Source: an uncultured Bacteroidia bacterium (GTDB taxonomy: Bacteria > Bacteroidota > Bacteroidia > Bacteroidales > UBA932). Taken from it: DNA of 64,000 nt. Shown in pieces: positions 35,478 through 44,554 of this stretch (the stretch's first letter is position 1; every line of letters begins with the position of its first letter). The stretch lies in NCBI GenBank assembly GCA_902779765.1, contig CACZCQ010000003.1, positions 62,001-126,000 on the forward strand. The letters run 5' to 3'. Both the position numbers and the translations under genes were made by a program. The notes beneath the pieces were generated by a model. It did not search any database. It worked only from the letters and a program-made list of their open reading frames with translations, and was not told the origin of the DNA.

Positions 35478-36110
35478 ATGCATATCGGAATAGCAGGCAA
35501 CATTGGCAGTGGCAAGACCACGCTTACGAGGCTTCTGGCCAATCACTATGGCTGGACTCCGAAGTATGAGTCCGTGACCTACAATCCCTATCTCGAGGAT
35601 TACTATAAGGATATTCCCAGGTGGTCCTATAACCTGGAGACCTATTTCCTCGCCCAGAGGTTCAAGGATGTCCTGGAGATATCCAAGAGCAAGGACGTCA
35701 TAATCCAGGACAGGACCCTGTTTGAAGGCGTCTACATTTTCGTGGCCAACAATTACGCCATGGGCAACCTGTCCAAACGTGATTACGACACTTACATGGA
35801 CCTCTTCGGGGTGATGTCATCCATGGCCGGAAGGCCCGACCTGATGATCTACCTCAAATGCTCCATCCCGCATCTCGTCGCCCAGATCCAGAAGAGGGGC
35901 CGCGATTACGAGCAGTCCATAGGCCTGGACTACCTCGCCGGCCTGAACGACCGTTACGACAAGTGGATCGCCGAATACAAGGGCAGGGTGCTCACCATAG
36001 AAACCGACAACCTGGACTTCGAGAACCGCCCCGAGGATTTCGCCCTGATCACAGACAAGATCGACGCAGAGCTTTACGGTCTTTTCCCGATAGACAATAA
36101 TATTAAATAA
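35478..36110 (+). CDS. Deoxynucleoside kinase, copy 1
   Basis: 210-residue kinase of the dCK/dGK family from the ATG at 35478 (an in-frame upstream extension lies inside the MBL gene). P-loop GNIGSGKTT (7-15), the catalytic QDRTLFEG motif (the DRS/T motif), and the LID segment QKRGRDYEQSIG. It salvages deoxynucleosides to monophosphates with a nucleoside triphosphate. It lies 7 nt upstream of a close paralogue; tandem pairs are known to form deoxyadenosine/deoxyguanosine kinase heterodimers in lactobacilli, so the same is possible here. Confidence 0.9.
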   Translation: MHIGIAGNIGSGKTTLTRLLANHYGWTPKYESVTYNPYLEDYYKDIPRWSYNLETYFLAQRFKDVLEISKSKDVIIQDRTLFEGVYIFVANNYAMGNLSKRDYDTYMDLFGVMSSMAGRPDLMIYLKCSIPHLVAQIQKRGRDYEQSIGLDYLAGLNDRYDKWIAEYKGRVLTIETDNLDFENRPEDFALITDKIDAELYGLFPIDNNIK

Positions 36111-36117
36111 CAACAAT

Positions 36118-36753
36118 ATGCACATCGCGATAGCAGGAAACATAGGCAGTGGCAAGACCACCCTTACCAAGATGCTGGCCGCCCATTACGGCTGGACTCC
36201 CAAGTTCGAGTCCGTCGACTTCAATCCCTATCTTGCCGACTTCTATGCCGACATGGAGCGCTGGTCGTTCAACCTTCAGATATACTTCCTGAACAAGAGG
36301 TTCAAGGATGTGGTTGAGATTTCCAGATGCAGCGATATAATCATCCAGGACAGGACCATCTACGAGGATGCCCGTATCTTCGCTCCCAACCTCCATGGCA
36401 TGGGTTTGATGAGCACGAGGGATTTCGAGAACTATTCGGACCTCTTCGACCTGATGATGTCCCTGGTGAGCAAGCCGGACCTCCTGATCTACCTTCGTTC
36501 CTCCATTCCCAACCTGGTCGCCCAGATCCAGAAGAGGGGCAGGGAATATGAGAGCAGTATCAGGATCGATTACCTTACCGGCCTGAACAAGCGTTACGAG
36601 GACTGGATCAAGGAATATGACGGTCATCTCCTCATCATCAACGTGGATGACATCAAGTTCGAGAACCGTCCGGAGGATTTCCAGACGATAACCGACAGGA
36701 TCGATGCCGAACTCTTCGGTCTCTTCCCTGAAGTGAAGCAGATAGATGAATAG
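36118..36753 (+). CDS. Deoxynucleoside kinase, copy 2
   Basis: 211 residues, closely similar to copy 1 across the length (GNIGSGKTT, QDRTIYEDARIF, QKRGREYESSIRIDYLTGLN, ENRPEDF). The residues after the DRT motif (YEDARIF against FEGVYIF) and around YNLETYF/FNLQIYF differ, a likely basis for different nucleoside preference. It overlaps the next gene by 8 nt. A recent duplication with possible subfunction is inferred. Confidence 0.9.
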   Translation: MHIAIAGNIGSGKTTLTKMLAAHYGWTPKFESVDFNPYLADFYADMERWSFNLQIYFLNKRFKDVVEISRCSDIIIQDRTIYEDARIFAPNLHGMGLMSTRDFENYSDLFDLMMSLVSKPDLLIYLRSSIPNLVAQIQKRGREYESSIRIDYLTGLNKRYEDWIKEYDGHLLIINVDDIKFENRPEDFQTITDRIDAELFGLFPEVKQIDE

Positions 36754-37894
36754 GTTCCTGACCATACTGGCATTCGTTGCCGTTATCATGGCATCACAGG
36801 GATGCCACGGGAATGGTGATATTCCCACGCCTGCACCCAAGCCGGAACCGGTGATCTCGGTCGACTTCGCGAGCGGAGCGGATATCAGCTGGGTCTCCGA
36901 GATGGAGGCCGAGGGGCTTGTTTTTACAGACAGCCACGGTTCCGACGATATCCTCAGCGTACTTGACTACCTTGGAATGAACGCCATAAGGTTGAGGGTT
37001 TGGGTCAATCCTTATGACACCAAAGGTTGGAGCGGGCAGGCGGACGTGATAAGCATGGCTAAAAGGGCTTTCGACCAGGGTTTCGCCGTGATGCTCGATT
37101 TCCAGTACAGCGATATTTTCACGGCCCCCGGCCGGCAGACTGCCCCTGCTGCCTGGGCAGGTTTTTCCGGATCCGTCTCCCAGGTCGCCGAGGCTGTCTC
37201 TTCCTATACGGAAGAATTCCTGAAAGCCTTCAAGAATGTCGGTGGCGTTCCCGCATGGGTCCAGGTGGGTAACGAGACCAATAACGGCATGGTATGGGAT
37301 GCCGGCAGGATCGATTGGAACAAGACCGGCTCGGAACGCTATGCGGGCTATGTGACTGTGAGCAATGCTGGTTACGATGCAGTGAAGAAGGTTTTCCCCG
37401 ATACCAAGGTAATCGTCCATGTTGCAGATGCTTACAGCGCCGCGGATAACGAGTGTTCGTTCTTCAAGGAATTCAAGGAGGCCGGAGGCAAGTTCGACAT
37501 CATCGGTCTTTCGCATTATCCCATGAACGTGACCGAGATAGGGAATATACCTGTCACCTGGCGCGACGTGAACAGGCTGGCTCTGGATGCCATCAAGGCG
37601 CTTTCTTCCCGTTTCTCCTGCCAGGTCATGGTATGCGAGACCGGGGTGAAGCCTTCTTCCGAGGGGGCTTCGTGCATGACTTCGTTCATGGAGTCGGTGA
37701 AACGCCTAGGAGCCAAGGTCTGCAGCGGTGTCTTCTACTGGGAACCCGAGGTGGACGGTACGTGGAAACCGGCTATATACAGCAATCCCAGTCTGATCTG
37801 CAATGGATGGCCGGCCTATGACCTGGGAGCCTTCGTCCGCTCGGGGAACAGGTTCACGCCGATAACATCAGTGCTTGAGCCGATTGGTAAATAA
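36746..37894 (+). CDS. GH53 endo-beta-1,4-galactanase lipoprotein
   Basis: 382-residue glycoside hydrolase cutting beta-1,4-galactan side chains of type I rhamnogalacturonan. A lipoprotein signal ends at Cys20 (ASQGC), suggesting surface or periplasmic anchoring. GH53 marks: MNAIRLRVWVNPYD, FQYSDIF-APG, the acid/base Glu in WVQVGNETNNG and the nucleophile Glu in MVCETGVK, with GVFYWEPE near the C-terminus. It overlaps the second deoxynucleoside kinase gene and is followed by a thioredoxin-like lipoprotein and a GH106 enzyme. Confidence 0.93.
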   Translation: MNRFLTILAFVAVIMASQGCHGNGDIPTPAPKPEPVISVDFASGADISWVSEMEAEGLVFTDSHGSDDILSVLDYLGMNAIRLRVWVNPYDTKGWSGQADVISMAKRAFDQGFAVMLDFQYSDIFTAPGRQTAPAAWAGFSGSVSQVAEAVSSYTEEFLKAFKNVGGVPAWVQVGNETNNGMVWDAGRIDWNKTGSERYAGYVTVSNAGYDAVKKVFPDTKVIVHVADAYSAADNECSFFKEFKEAGGKFDIIGLSHYPMNVTEIGNIPVTWRDVNRLALDAIKALSSRFSCQVMVCETGVKPSSEGASCMTSFMESVKRLGAKVCSGVFYWEPEVDGTWKPAIYSNPSLICNGWPAYDLGAFVRSGNRFTPITSVLEPIGK

Positions 37895-37921
37895 TTATAT
37901 CAGAACACAATACAAATCAAT

Positions 37922-39058
37922 ATGAAAAAGCTTGTCAATTATTTTGCAGCGGCTGCCATGCTGCTGGCTTGCATCTCCTGCGCGAGCAAGAGTGCCGTTT
38001 CAGGTCATGTCGACGGACTGGCCGGTGATTCCGTCAAGGTCGAGGTATTCGACATCCTCAGTCCCAGGACTCCGCTCCAGACACTGGTGATTCCCGCCAC
38101 CGGCGGAAACATCACTTTCGATTTCGCAGATTCTACCGTCAGGGGACTGCGCATCAGCGATCCCGCAGCTGAAGGAGGCAAGGTCGCTTCTTTGACCTAT
38201 GTCCCCGGCGAGACCGCGAAGATCAGCGGTACATTGGACTCGCTTGTCGTCGACGGAAGCAAGTTCTACCAGGACCAGAAGGCTTATGAGGCCCTCTGCG
38301 CAGAGGATCAGGCCAAGATGAAGGCGATTGTCGAAGAATACAGGGCAGCTGAGGGAGACGAGGCCAAGCAGGATTCCATCATGGAGTCCTACAATGAAAT
38401 CAGCGAGCATGTCACCTCCCTGACCAAGGATTTCGTGAAGAACAATCCTGCCAGCCTGTATGCTGCGACTCTCCTTACCCGCCTGATCGGTGAAGATGGC
38501 AAGGACGCGCTCGAGGCTCTTGAGGCCATGCCGGCAACTGTCAAGGAAGGTGTGATGAAACCCCTTGTCGACAGGGCTCAGACTGCTGCTGAAAAGACGA
38601 AGGCCAGGGCGGAGGCTGCTGAACTGGTAAAGGACGGAATGCAGGCTCCTGACTTCACCCTCAAGAACGAGAAGGGTGAGGACTTCACCCTGTCTTCGAT
38701 CTACAACCAGGGCAAGTTCATCATCCTCGATTTCTGGGGAGAGTGGTGCTACTGGTGCAAGAAGGGTATTCCTGACATGAAGCAGCTCTACAAGGATGCA
38801 AAGGGCAAGATCGAGATCCTGAGCATCGACTGCGGTGACACCGAGGAGGTATGGAAGAAGGCTATCGTCGACCACGAGCTGCCTTGGCTCCATGTCTACA
38901 ATCCGGGCAAGGACGGCAAGGATGTCTCCCTCACTTATGCGATCCAGGGCTATCCGACAAAGGTTATCCTCAATCCTGACGGTACGATCAACAAGACTGT
39001 CATAGGCGAGGATCCCGAGTTCTATTCATACGTCAAATCCCTCATAGGGAAGAAATAA
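37922..39058 (+). CDS. TlpA-like thioredoxin-fold lipoprotein with DUF4369-type N-terminus
   Basis: 378-residue lipoprotein (Cys at about 17-20, LACISC). The N-terminal ~110 residues resemble the DUF4369 beta domain, the middle is helical and rich in Ala, Glu and Lys, and the C-terminal 140 residues form a TlpA/ResA thioredoxin domain with active site C276-Y-W-C279 (FWGEWCYWCKKG). It is probably a periplasmic thiol-disulfide reductase. It lies between two glycosidase genes (27 and 7 nt gaps) and might help fold their products; that is inference. Confidence 0.88.
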   Translation: MKKLVNYFAAAAMLLACISCASKSAVSGHVDGLAGDSVKVEVFDILSPRTPLQTLVIPATGGNITFDFADSTVRGLRISDPAAEGGKVASLTYVPGETAKISGTLDSLVVDGSKFYQDQKAYEALCAEDQAKMKAIVEEYRAAEGDEAKQDSIMESYNEISEHVTSLTKDFVKNNPASLYAATLLTRLIGEDGKDALEALEAMPATVKEGVMKPLVDRAQTAAEKTKARAEAAELVKDGMQAPDFTLKNEKGEDFTLSSIYNQGKFIILDFWGEWCYWCKKGIPDMKQLYKDAKGKIEILSIDCGDTEEVWKKAIVDHELPWLHVYNPGKDGKDVSLTYAIQGYPTKVILNPDGTINKTVIGEDPEFYSYVKSLIGKK

Positions 39059-39065
39059 TCCCATC

Positions 39066-42000
39066 ATGTCACGCCACCTTCTGATTGCCGCGTCCGTCGT
39101 GGCATTGGTTTGCAGTAATATGTGCGCCACCGCCCAGGTGGCGGCCATCGCTCCTGACGGAGACCTGCTCCAGGCTCCTTTCTCCGCACAGGATGAAACG
39201 AATTTCCAGCAGCCTCCAAAGGTATTCTACCCGGAGACGTGGTTCCATTTCATAGGTGGCAACGTGTCCAAGGAGGGAATTGATGCGGATCTGAAAGCGA
39301 TCCGGGATGCCGGAATATCCGGAATACAATGGTTCCACGGCTACTTCGGAGGACCATGGCCCGGAACCGGCCACCAGCTCACGACCCTGAGTCCCGAGTG
39401 GGAGGATATGGTAGGCTATCTCGGACGCAAGGCCGAGAGCCTGGGGCTCAGGCTGACTGTCCAGACATGCCCCGGATGGTCGATGGCCGGAGGCCCGTGG
39501 ATCACTCCCGAAAACGCCATGAGGGAGCTGGTTTGGTCCAGGACTGACGTCCCCGTCGGGACGAAGGTTTCCGGTCCGCTTCCGAAAGGCATCGTATCCA
39601 ACGAGGCTTGGAGGGATTACCGTGACATAATGGTGCTTGCTTTCCCTACTCCTCTGGGAGATACGGGAGAGCCGCTCCGTCCCTCGGTGACAGAAGCCGG
39701 CGATGAGTCCTGGAAAGCATTGCTGGAGGGCAGTAACGAAAAGGATCTCAGCCTCAAGCCCGGTTCTTCCGGTACGGTTTCCTTCACCCTGCCGAAGGGC
39801 AGCGTGATCCGTACCCTGGAACTCCCTCCGGTCGGCGCATTTTCCCACAATTTCTGCTATGATCCCGGAATATCTGTAAAGCTCACTGCCAGGACAGCTT
39901 CCGGAGAGGAGAAGGTCCTTGTGGACGCCAGCCTTCCCATGAGCAACTGGCAGGACGGCAACCCGTACAACATGGTGCTGGCCTGTAATGAGGTGGAGGA
40001 TGCCGAGAGTTATACCTTCACTCTCAGGAATGCCCATCCTGCGAACGTGCGTTTCGTCCGTTTCTTCTCGGCAGCCAGGAAAAACAGCTGGAGGGGAGAG
40101 GCCGGATGGTCGCTGATCGCCAAGGAACCTTACCAGCAGCACACCGAACAGAATCCTCTTGCTTTTGTCAGGACCAGGGACATAATCGACATCACGGACA
40201 GGATGGACGCTTCCGGAAAACTTGACTGGACGGCTCCGGAAGGCAACTGCCCCGAAGGCAGTTGGACGGTCCTGCGCATAGGTCATGTCAATCCCGGACG
40301 CAGGAACTCCCCTGCACCTCCTGAGGCAACCGGTTGGGAATGCAGCAAGTTCGATCCCAGGGGTGCCGAGGTCCAGTTCGCCAACTACGTTGGGATGCTG
40401 CAGGACGGACCGCTGGGCGGCCGGGCCGGAGGTATGCTGATGGACAGCTGGGAGTGCCATACCCAGACCTGGACCGATTCCATGGAGGAGGACTTCTCCA
40501 GGTCCGCCGGTTATTCCCTGCGCGAGCGTGTCCCGGCGCTGATGGGCTATGTGCTTGACAGCCAGGAGGAGACCAGCCGCTTCCTGATCGACTGGAGGCG
40601 TACGGTCAACGGGCTGTATTGCGAGAATTTCTTCAAGAAGATGACCGACCTGGCTCACGCCAAGGGGATGGAGGTTCAGTTCGAGACTGCCGGCAGCGAC
40701 GTGGTGACGATGGACCCGATGGAGTATTTCAAATACGCCGACGTTCCGATGTGCGAGTTCTGGCAGCCTATTATGGAGGGATATGTCGGAGACCTTGACT
40801 TCAAGCCCATCCACCCGACAGCTTCTGCTGCACATATCTATGGCAAGCCGAGGGTGGCTGCGGAGAGTTTCACCAGTTTCTCCCTTACCTGGGACGAGCA
40901 TTGGCAGATGCTCCGTGAGGTCGCCAATCTCAACATGAGCGAAGGCGTGACCCATAATGTCTTCCATACCTATACCCACAACCCCCAGGTGGGATTCCTC
41001 CCGCCCGGAACAAGTTTCGGCAGCGGTATAGGAACTCCGTTCCTGCGCGGACAGACCTGGTGGAAATATATGCCGTATTTCACCGGTTTCCTGGCCCGTA
41101 CCAGCTATCTGCTCGAAAGGGGATTGCCCGTCGCGGACATCTTGTGGTACCTCGGAGATGAAGTGGGCCACAAGCCCAGCCAGTATACCGGCAACGGTGA
41201 GCGCCAGTCCGGCTCGATCCGTTTCCCGGATGGTTTCAAATACGATTATTGCAATCCCGATGTGCTCCTCAACCGCCTCAGCGTAGTTGACGGCAGGATC
41301 TGTACTCCGGAAGGAATTGCATATGAAGTCCTGTGGATTCCGGAGAACGAGAGGATGATGACTGAGACCGTGGCCAGGATCCTCGAACTGGTCAAGGCCG
41401 GTGCGAAGGTCGTTGCCAATCCTCCGGTGTCTCCTGCAACCTTGAAGGGTGGAGATCAGGCTGATGCTTCATTGAAAGAGGCTGTTGATGCCCTTTGGGG
41501 CGGCACCTCGGAAGGCAAGGTTACCAGGATCGGGAACGGAGCCATCGCGGTCGGGATGACCCTGGACGAGGCCCTTAAGGCATTCAAGCTCCGTCCGCAT
41601 CTGGTGAGCCCGGATCCCGATTTCCTCTGGTCCGAGAGGAAGGCTGACGGAGCGCACTGGTACTTCGTCGCCGCTCCCGTAGGCAAGGACTTCCATGGAA
41701 CCGTCCGTATACAGGGCAAGGGCAAGGCCCAGTGGTGGAATCCCGTGGACGGCAGCGTCCGCAAGCTCAAGGCTAGGGGCTGGGGAAGGTACAGGAAGGT
41801 CCGTCTTGACCTCGAGCAGGCTGAAGGAGGATTCATAGTCTTCCGTCAGGATGCCGGAGCCGTGGCCCCCGTACAGACTGCTTTCGCTTCCACCGTCGGG
41901 AACCGTCAGACAGAATTGAAAGACTGGTCGGTATGCTTCCCTGAAGGTTGGGGAATCCCTTCCGAGCCTATAAAGCTGGATAACCTGGCCCCTTGGAAGG

Positions 42001-42377
42001 ACCTCGGTCTTGGAGAGGAGGGCAGCGCATTCTCGGGTACGGCTACATATTCCGCGACATTCGAAGTCCCTGCAGGCCAGGTCGGAAAGGAAATGGTGCT
42101 GGACCTCGGCAAGGTCGATTTCATCGCTGACGTGAAGGTCAACGGCGAGCCTGCCGGTGTTTGCTGGACCGTACCTTACAGACTGTCCATCGGAGACCTT
42201 GTCAAAGCCGGTGAGAATACCGTCACCGTGGATGTCACCGGAACATGGTACAACCGCCTTGTCTATGATGCCGGGCAGGAAGAAACTGCCCGCAAGACCT
42301 GGACCATCAACGGTCCCGCTGCGGGCAGTGAACTCCATGAATCCGGCCTGATGGGCCCTGTCAGGATTCTATATTAG
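39066..42377 (+). CDS. GH106-type alpha-L-rhamnosidase, secreted
   Basis: 1103-residue glycoside hydrolase with signal peptide (ends near CATAQ, residue 24). The N-terminal segment PETWFHFIGGNVSKEGIDADLKAI is characteristic of GH106, followed by barrel segments (TVQTCPGWSMAGGPWI, MLMDSWECHTQTW, FETAGSD, AAESFTSF) and a C-terminal galactose-binding-like sandwich (GVCWTVPYRLSIGDL, NRLVYDAGQ). GH106 enzymes release rhamnose from rhamnogalacturonans. With GH53 in the same cluster this points to pectin use. It starts 7 nt after the thioredoxin-like gene and is convergent with DUF1015. Confidence 0.9.
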   Translation: MSRHLLIAASVVALVCSNMCATAQVAAIAPDGDLLQAPFSAQDETNFQQPPKVFYPETWFHFIGGNVSKEGIDADLKAIRDAGISGIQWFHGYFGGPWPGTGHQLTTLSPEWEDMVGYLGRKAESLGLRLTVQTCPGWSMAGGPWITPENAMRELVWSRTDVPVGTKVSGPLPKGIVSNEAWRDYRDIMVLAFPTPLGDTGEPLRPSVTEAGDESWKALLEGSNEKDLSLKPGSSGTVSFTLPKGSVIRTLELPPVGAFSHNFCYDPGISVKLTARTASGEEKVLVDASLPMSNWQDGNPYNMVLACNEVEDAESYTFTLRNAHPANVRFVRFFSAARKNSWRGEAGWSLIAKEPYQQHTEQNPLAFVRTRDIIDITDRMDASGKLDWTAPEGNCPEGSWTVLRIGHVNPGRRNSPAPPEATGWECSKFDPRGAEVQFANYVGMLQDGPLGGRAGGMLMDSWECHTQTWTDSMEEDFSRSAGYSLRERVPALMGYVLDSQEETSRFLIDWRRTVNGLYCENFFKKMTDLAHAKGMEVQFETAGSDVVTMDPMEYFKYADVPMCEFWQPIMEGYVGDLDFKPIHPTASAAHIYGKPRVAAESFTSFSLTWDEHWQMLREVANLNMSEGVTHNVFHTYTHNPQVGFLPPGTSFGSGIGTPFLRGQTWWKYMPYFTGFLARTSYLLERGLPVADILWYLGDEVGHKPSQYTGNGERQSGSIRFPDGFKYDYCNPDVLLNRLSVVDGRICTPEGIAYEVLWIPENERMMTETVARILELVKAGAKVVANPPVSPATLKGGDQADASLKEAVDALWGGTSEGKVTRIGNGAIAVGMTLDEALKAFKLRPHLVSPDPDFLWSERKADGAHWYFVAAPVGKDFHGTVRIQGKGKAQWWNPVDGSVRKLKARGWGRYRKVRLDLEQAEGGFIVFRQDAGAVAPVQTAFASTVGNRQTELKDWSVCFPEGWGIPSEPIKLDNLAPWKDLGLGEEGSAFSGTATYSATFEVPAGQVGKEMVLDLGKVDFIADVKVNGEPAGVCWTVPYRLSIGDLVKAGENTVTVDVTGTWYNRLVYDAGQEETARKTWTINGPAAGSELHESGLMGPVRILY

Positions 42378-42378
42378 T

Positions 42379-43620
42379 TTAGTCCAGAGAATGGATGAAG
42401 AGTCCGGAACGGAGTTTGGGCTCGAACCAGGTGGTCTTCGGCGGCATGATGTTGCCCGTGTCGGCGATATCGATGAGCTGCTTCATCGAGACCGGATAAA
42501 GGGCGAAAGCAACCTTCATCTCTCCGGAATCGACGCGGCGTGAAAGCTCGCCGAGTCCGCGGATACCTCCGACGAAATCGATCCTCTTGTCGGTGCGCAG
42601 GTCCTTGATGCCGAGGATGGCGTCAAGCACCAGGTTGGAGAGGATGGTAACGTCCAGGACTCCGATGGGATCCTTGTCATCATACCTTCCCGGAAGGGCT
42701 TCGAGTGAGTACCACTTGCCGTCCAGGTACATCGAGAAGTTGTGCAGATGGTCGGGATGATATATCTCCGTACCCATTTCCTTCACCGTGAAGTCCTTTG
42801 CGACAGCTGAAAGGAACTCCTCCTTCGAAAGGCCGTTGAGGTCCTTGACCACGCGGTTGTAGTCCAGGATCTTGAGCTGGCTCTCGGGGAAGCAAACGGC
42901 CATGAAGAAGTTGTACTCCTCGTCGCCGGTGTGGTTCGGGTTATGCTCCCTCTTCTCGGCTCCGACGCGGGCAGCAGCTGCTGTCCGGTGGTGTCCGTCG
43001 GCGACATAGAAAGCTTCCACGTCACCGCAGAACAGGCGGGTGATCTGGTCGATGGTCTTGTCGTCGTCGATGACCCAGAACTTGTGGCCGAAATTGTTCT
43101 CGTCGATGAAATCGTACTCGGGTTCGCGGGTGACGGTCTGGGCTACGATCTTGTTGAGGATGTCGTTGTCCTTGTAGGCGAAGAATACGGGCTCGATGTT
43201 GGCATTCTGGATGCGGACGTGGACCATACGGTCATCTTCCTTGTCCTTGCGGGTCAGCTCGTGCTTCTTGATCTTGCCGGTTGCATAGTCGTCGGTGTGG
43301 GCGCAGAGCACGAGGCCGTACTGTGTCCTGCCCTCCATGGTCTGGGCATAGACGTAATAGCACTCCTTCGCATCACGGCGCAGCCAACCCTTGGCCTGCC
43401 ATTCCTTGAAATTCTCGACGGCCTTGTCATAGACCCTCTGGTCGTGGTCCTCGAGCATGGGATCGAAGTCGATCTCAGGCTTGGTGATATGGAGGAGGGA
43501 CTTCTCTCCTGCCATCTCCTTGGCTTCCGCGGAATTCAGTACGTCGTACGGCGGGGCTGCAACTTCCGTGACAATGCCCTTGGGCGGCCTGATCGCCGCG
43601 AACGGTTTTACTCTTACCAT
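42379..43620 (-). CDS. DUF1015 protein of the serine operon
   Basis: 413 residues from the ATG at 43620 (an upstream in-frame ATG lies within serA). DUF1015 features: N-terminal KPFAAIRPPKG and AAPPYDV, HITKPE, the charged HELTRKDKEDDRM (120-132) and DGHHRTAAAAR with GHHR at 209-212. GHHR recalls the ParB/sulfiredoxin-type phosphotransfer motif found in the free-serine kinases SerK and SbnI. It is the last gene of serC-serA-DUF1015 (7-nt gap). No serB is present in the window, so a role at the serine/phosphoserine step is an attractive but unproven inference. Confidence 0.82.
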   Translation of the reverse strand: MVRVKPFAAIRPPKGIVTEVAAPPYDVLNSAEAKEMAGEKSLLHITKPEIDFDPMLEDHDQRVYDKAVENFKEWQAKGWLRRDAKECYYVYAQTMEGRTQYGLVLCAHTDDYATGKIKKHELTRKDKEDDRMVHVRIQNANIEPVFFAYKDNDILNKIVAQTVTREPEYDFIDENNFGHKFWVIDDDKTIDQITRLFCGDVEAFYVADGHHRTAAAARVGAEKREHNPNHTGDEEYNFFMAVCFPESQLKILDYNRVVKDLNGLSKEEFLSAVAKDFTVKEMGTEIYHPDHLHNFSMYLDGKWYSLEALPGRYDDKDPIGVLDVTILSNLVLDAILGIKDLRTDKRIDFVGGIRGLGELSRRVDSGEMKVAFALYPVSMKQLIDIADTGNIMPPKTTWFEPKLRSGLFIHSLD

Positions 43621-43627
43621 GACCCGA

Positions 43628-44548
43628 TTATTTGTTGACCTGGAACCTGGTGTTGCCTGTGGCGAAGAAGTCGCAGATCTGGCGTGCGGCGGCAAGGCCG
43701 GCGTTCATGTTGGCCTCGGCTGTCTGGGCACCCATCTTCTTGGGAGTCGCGAACACGCGGAGTCCGAACTTTTCCTGCAGGAGAGCGTAATTGTCAGGCA
43801 TGACGTCGGTGACGTACTTGAGGTCGGGACGCTCCTCGAGGGCCTTCTCCAGGCCTTCCTCGTCGATGACCTCCTTGCGGGCGGTGTTCACGAGAGTGGC
43901 TCCCTTCGGCATCTTGGTGATGAGGTCGTAACCGATGCTCTTGATGGTTGAAGGAAGGGCAGGAATATGGATGGAGACGTAGTCGGAACTGGAATAGAGC
44001 TCGTCAAGATTGAATACGGGTTTTGCTCCGCCTGCCTCGATCTGTTCGGGAGTGAGGAACGGGTCGAGGGCGAGGATCTCCATTCCGAGGGCCTTGGCCT
44101 TTGCACCGACCAGACGGCCGACGTTTCCGAAAGCCTGGATTCCGAGGCGCTTGCCCTGGACCTCGCTTCCGGTAGCGGGGGTGAACTGGGTGCGGGCCAT
44201 GAAGATCATCATGGCGACCGCCAGCTCGGCCACTGCGTTGGAGTTCTGTCCGGGAGTATTCATTACGACCACATTGTGGGCGGTGGCCGCTGCCAGGTCG
44301 ACATTGTCGAAGCCTGCACCTGCGCGGACGACGATCTTGAGGTTCTTTGCGGCATCGAGTACCTCGGCAGTCACCTTGTCTGAGCGGATGATGAGGGCGT
44401 CCACATCGGCCACGGCTGCGATGAGCTCGGAGGCGTCTGCATATTTCTCAAGGGCGGCGAACTCGTGTCCGGCTCCTGTCACGATCTCCTTTATTCCCGC
44501 TACAGCGGCTGCGGAGAAAGGCTTCTGGGTTGCAACTAATATCTTCAT
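43628..44548 (-). CDS. serA: D-3-phosphoglycerate dehydrogenase, short type with Lys at the His position
   Basis: 306-residue NAD-dependent dehydrogenase for the first step of serine synthesis. The Rossmann motif is GIQAFGNVG (136-144) and the catalytic Arg is R224 in NTARKEVID. Where most family members have TPHIGAST, this one reads TPKKMGAQT (268-276), so the catalytic His is replaced by Lys270. There is no C-terminal ACT or intervening regulatory domain, so the usual serine inhibition is unlikely. The same replacement is, as I recall, seen in Bacteroidales and Entamoeba enzymes. It lies 6 nt after serC. Confidence 0.92.
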   Translation of the reverse strand: MKILVATQKPFSAAAVAGIKEIVTGAGHEFAALEKYADASELIAAVADVDALIIRSDKVTAEVLDAAKNLKIVVRAGAGFDNVDLAAATAHNVVVMNTPGQNSNAVAELAVAMMIFMARTQFTPATGSEVQGKRLGIQAFGNVGRLVGAKAKALGMEILALDPFLTPEQIEAGGAKPVFNLDELYSSSDYVSIHIPALPSTIKSIGYDLITKMPKGATLVNTARKEVIDEEGLEKALEERPDLKYVTDVMPDNYALLQEKFGLRVFATPKKMGAQTAEANMNAGLAAARQICDFFATGNTRFQVNK

Positions 44549-44554
44549 GACCTG

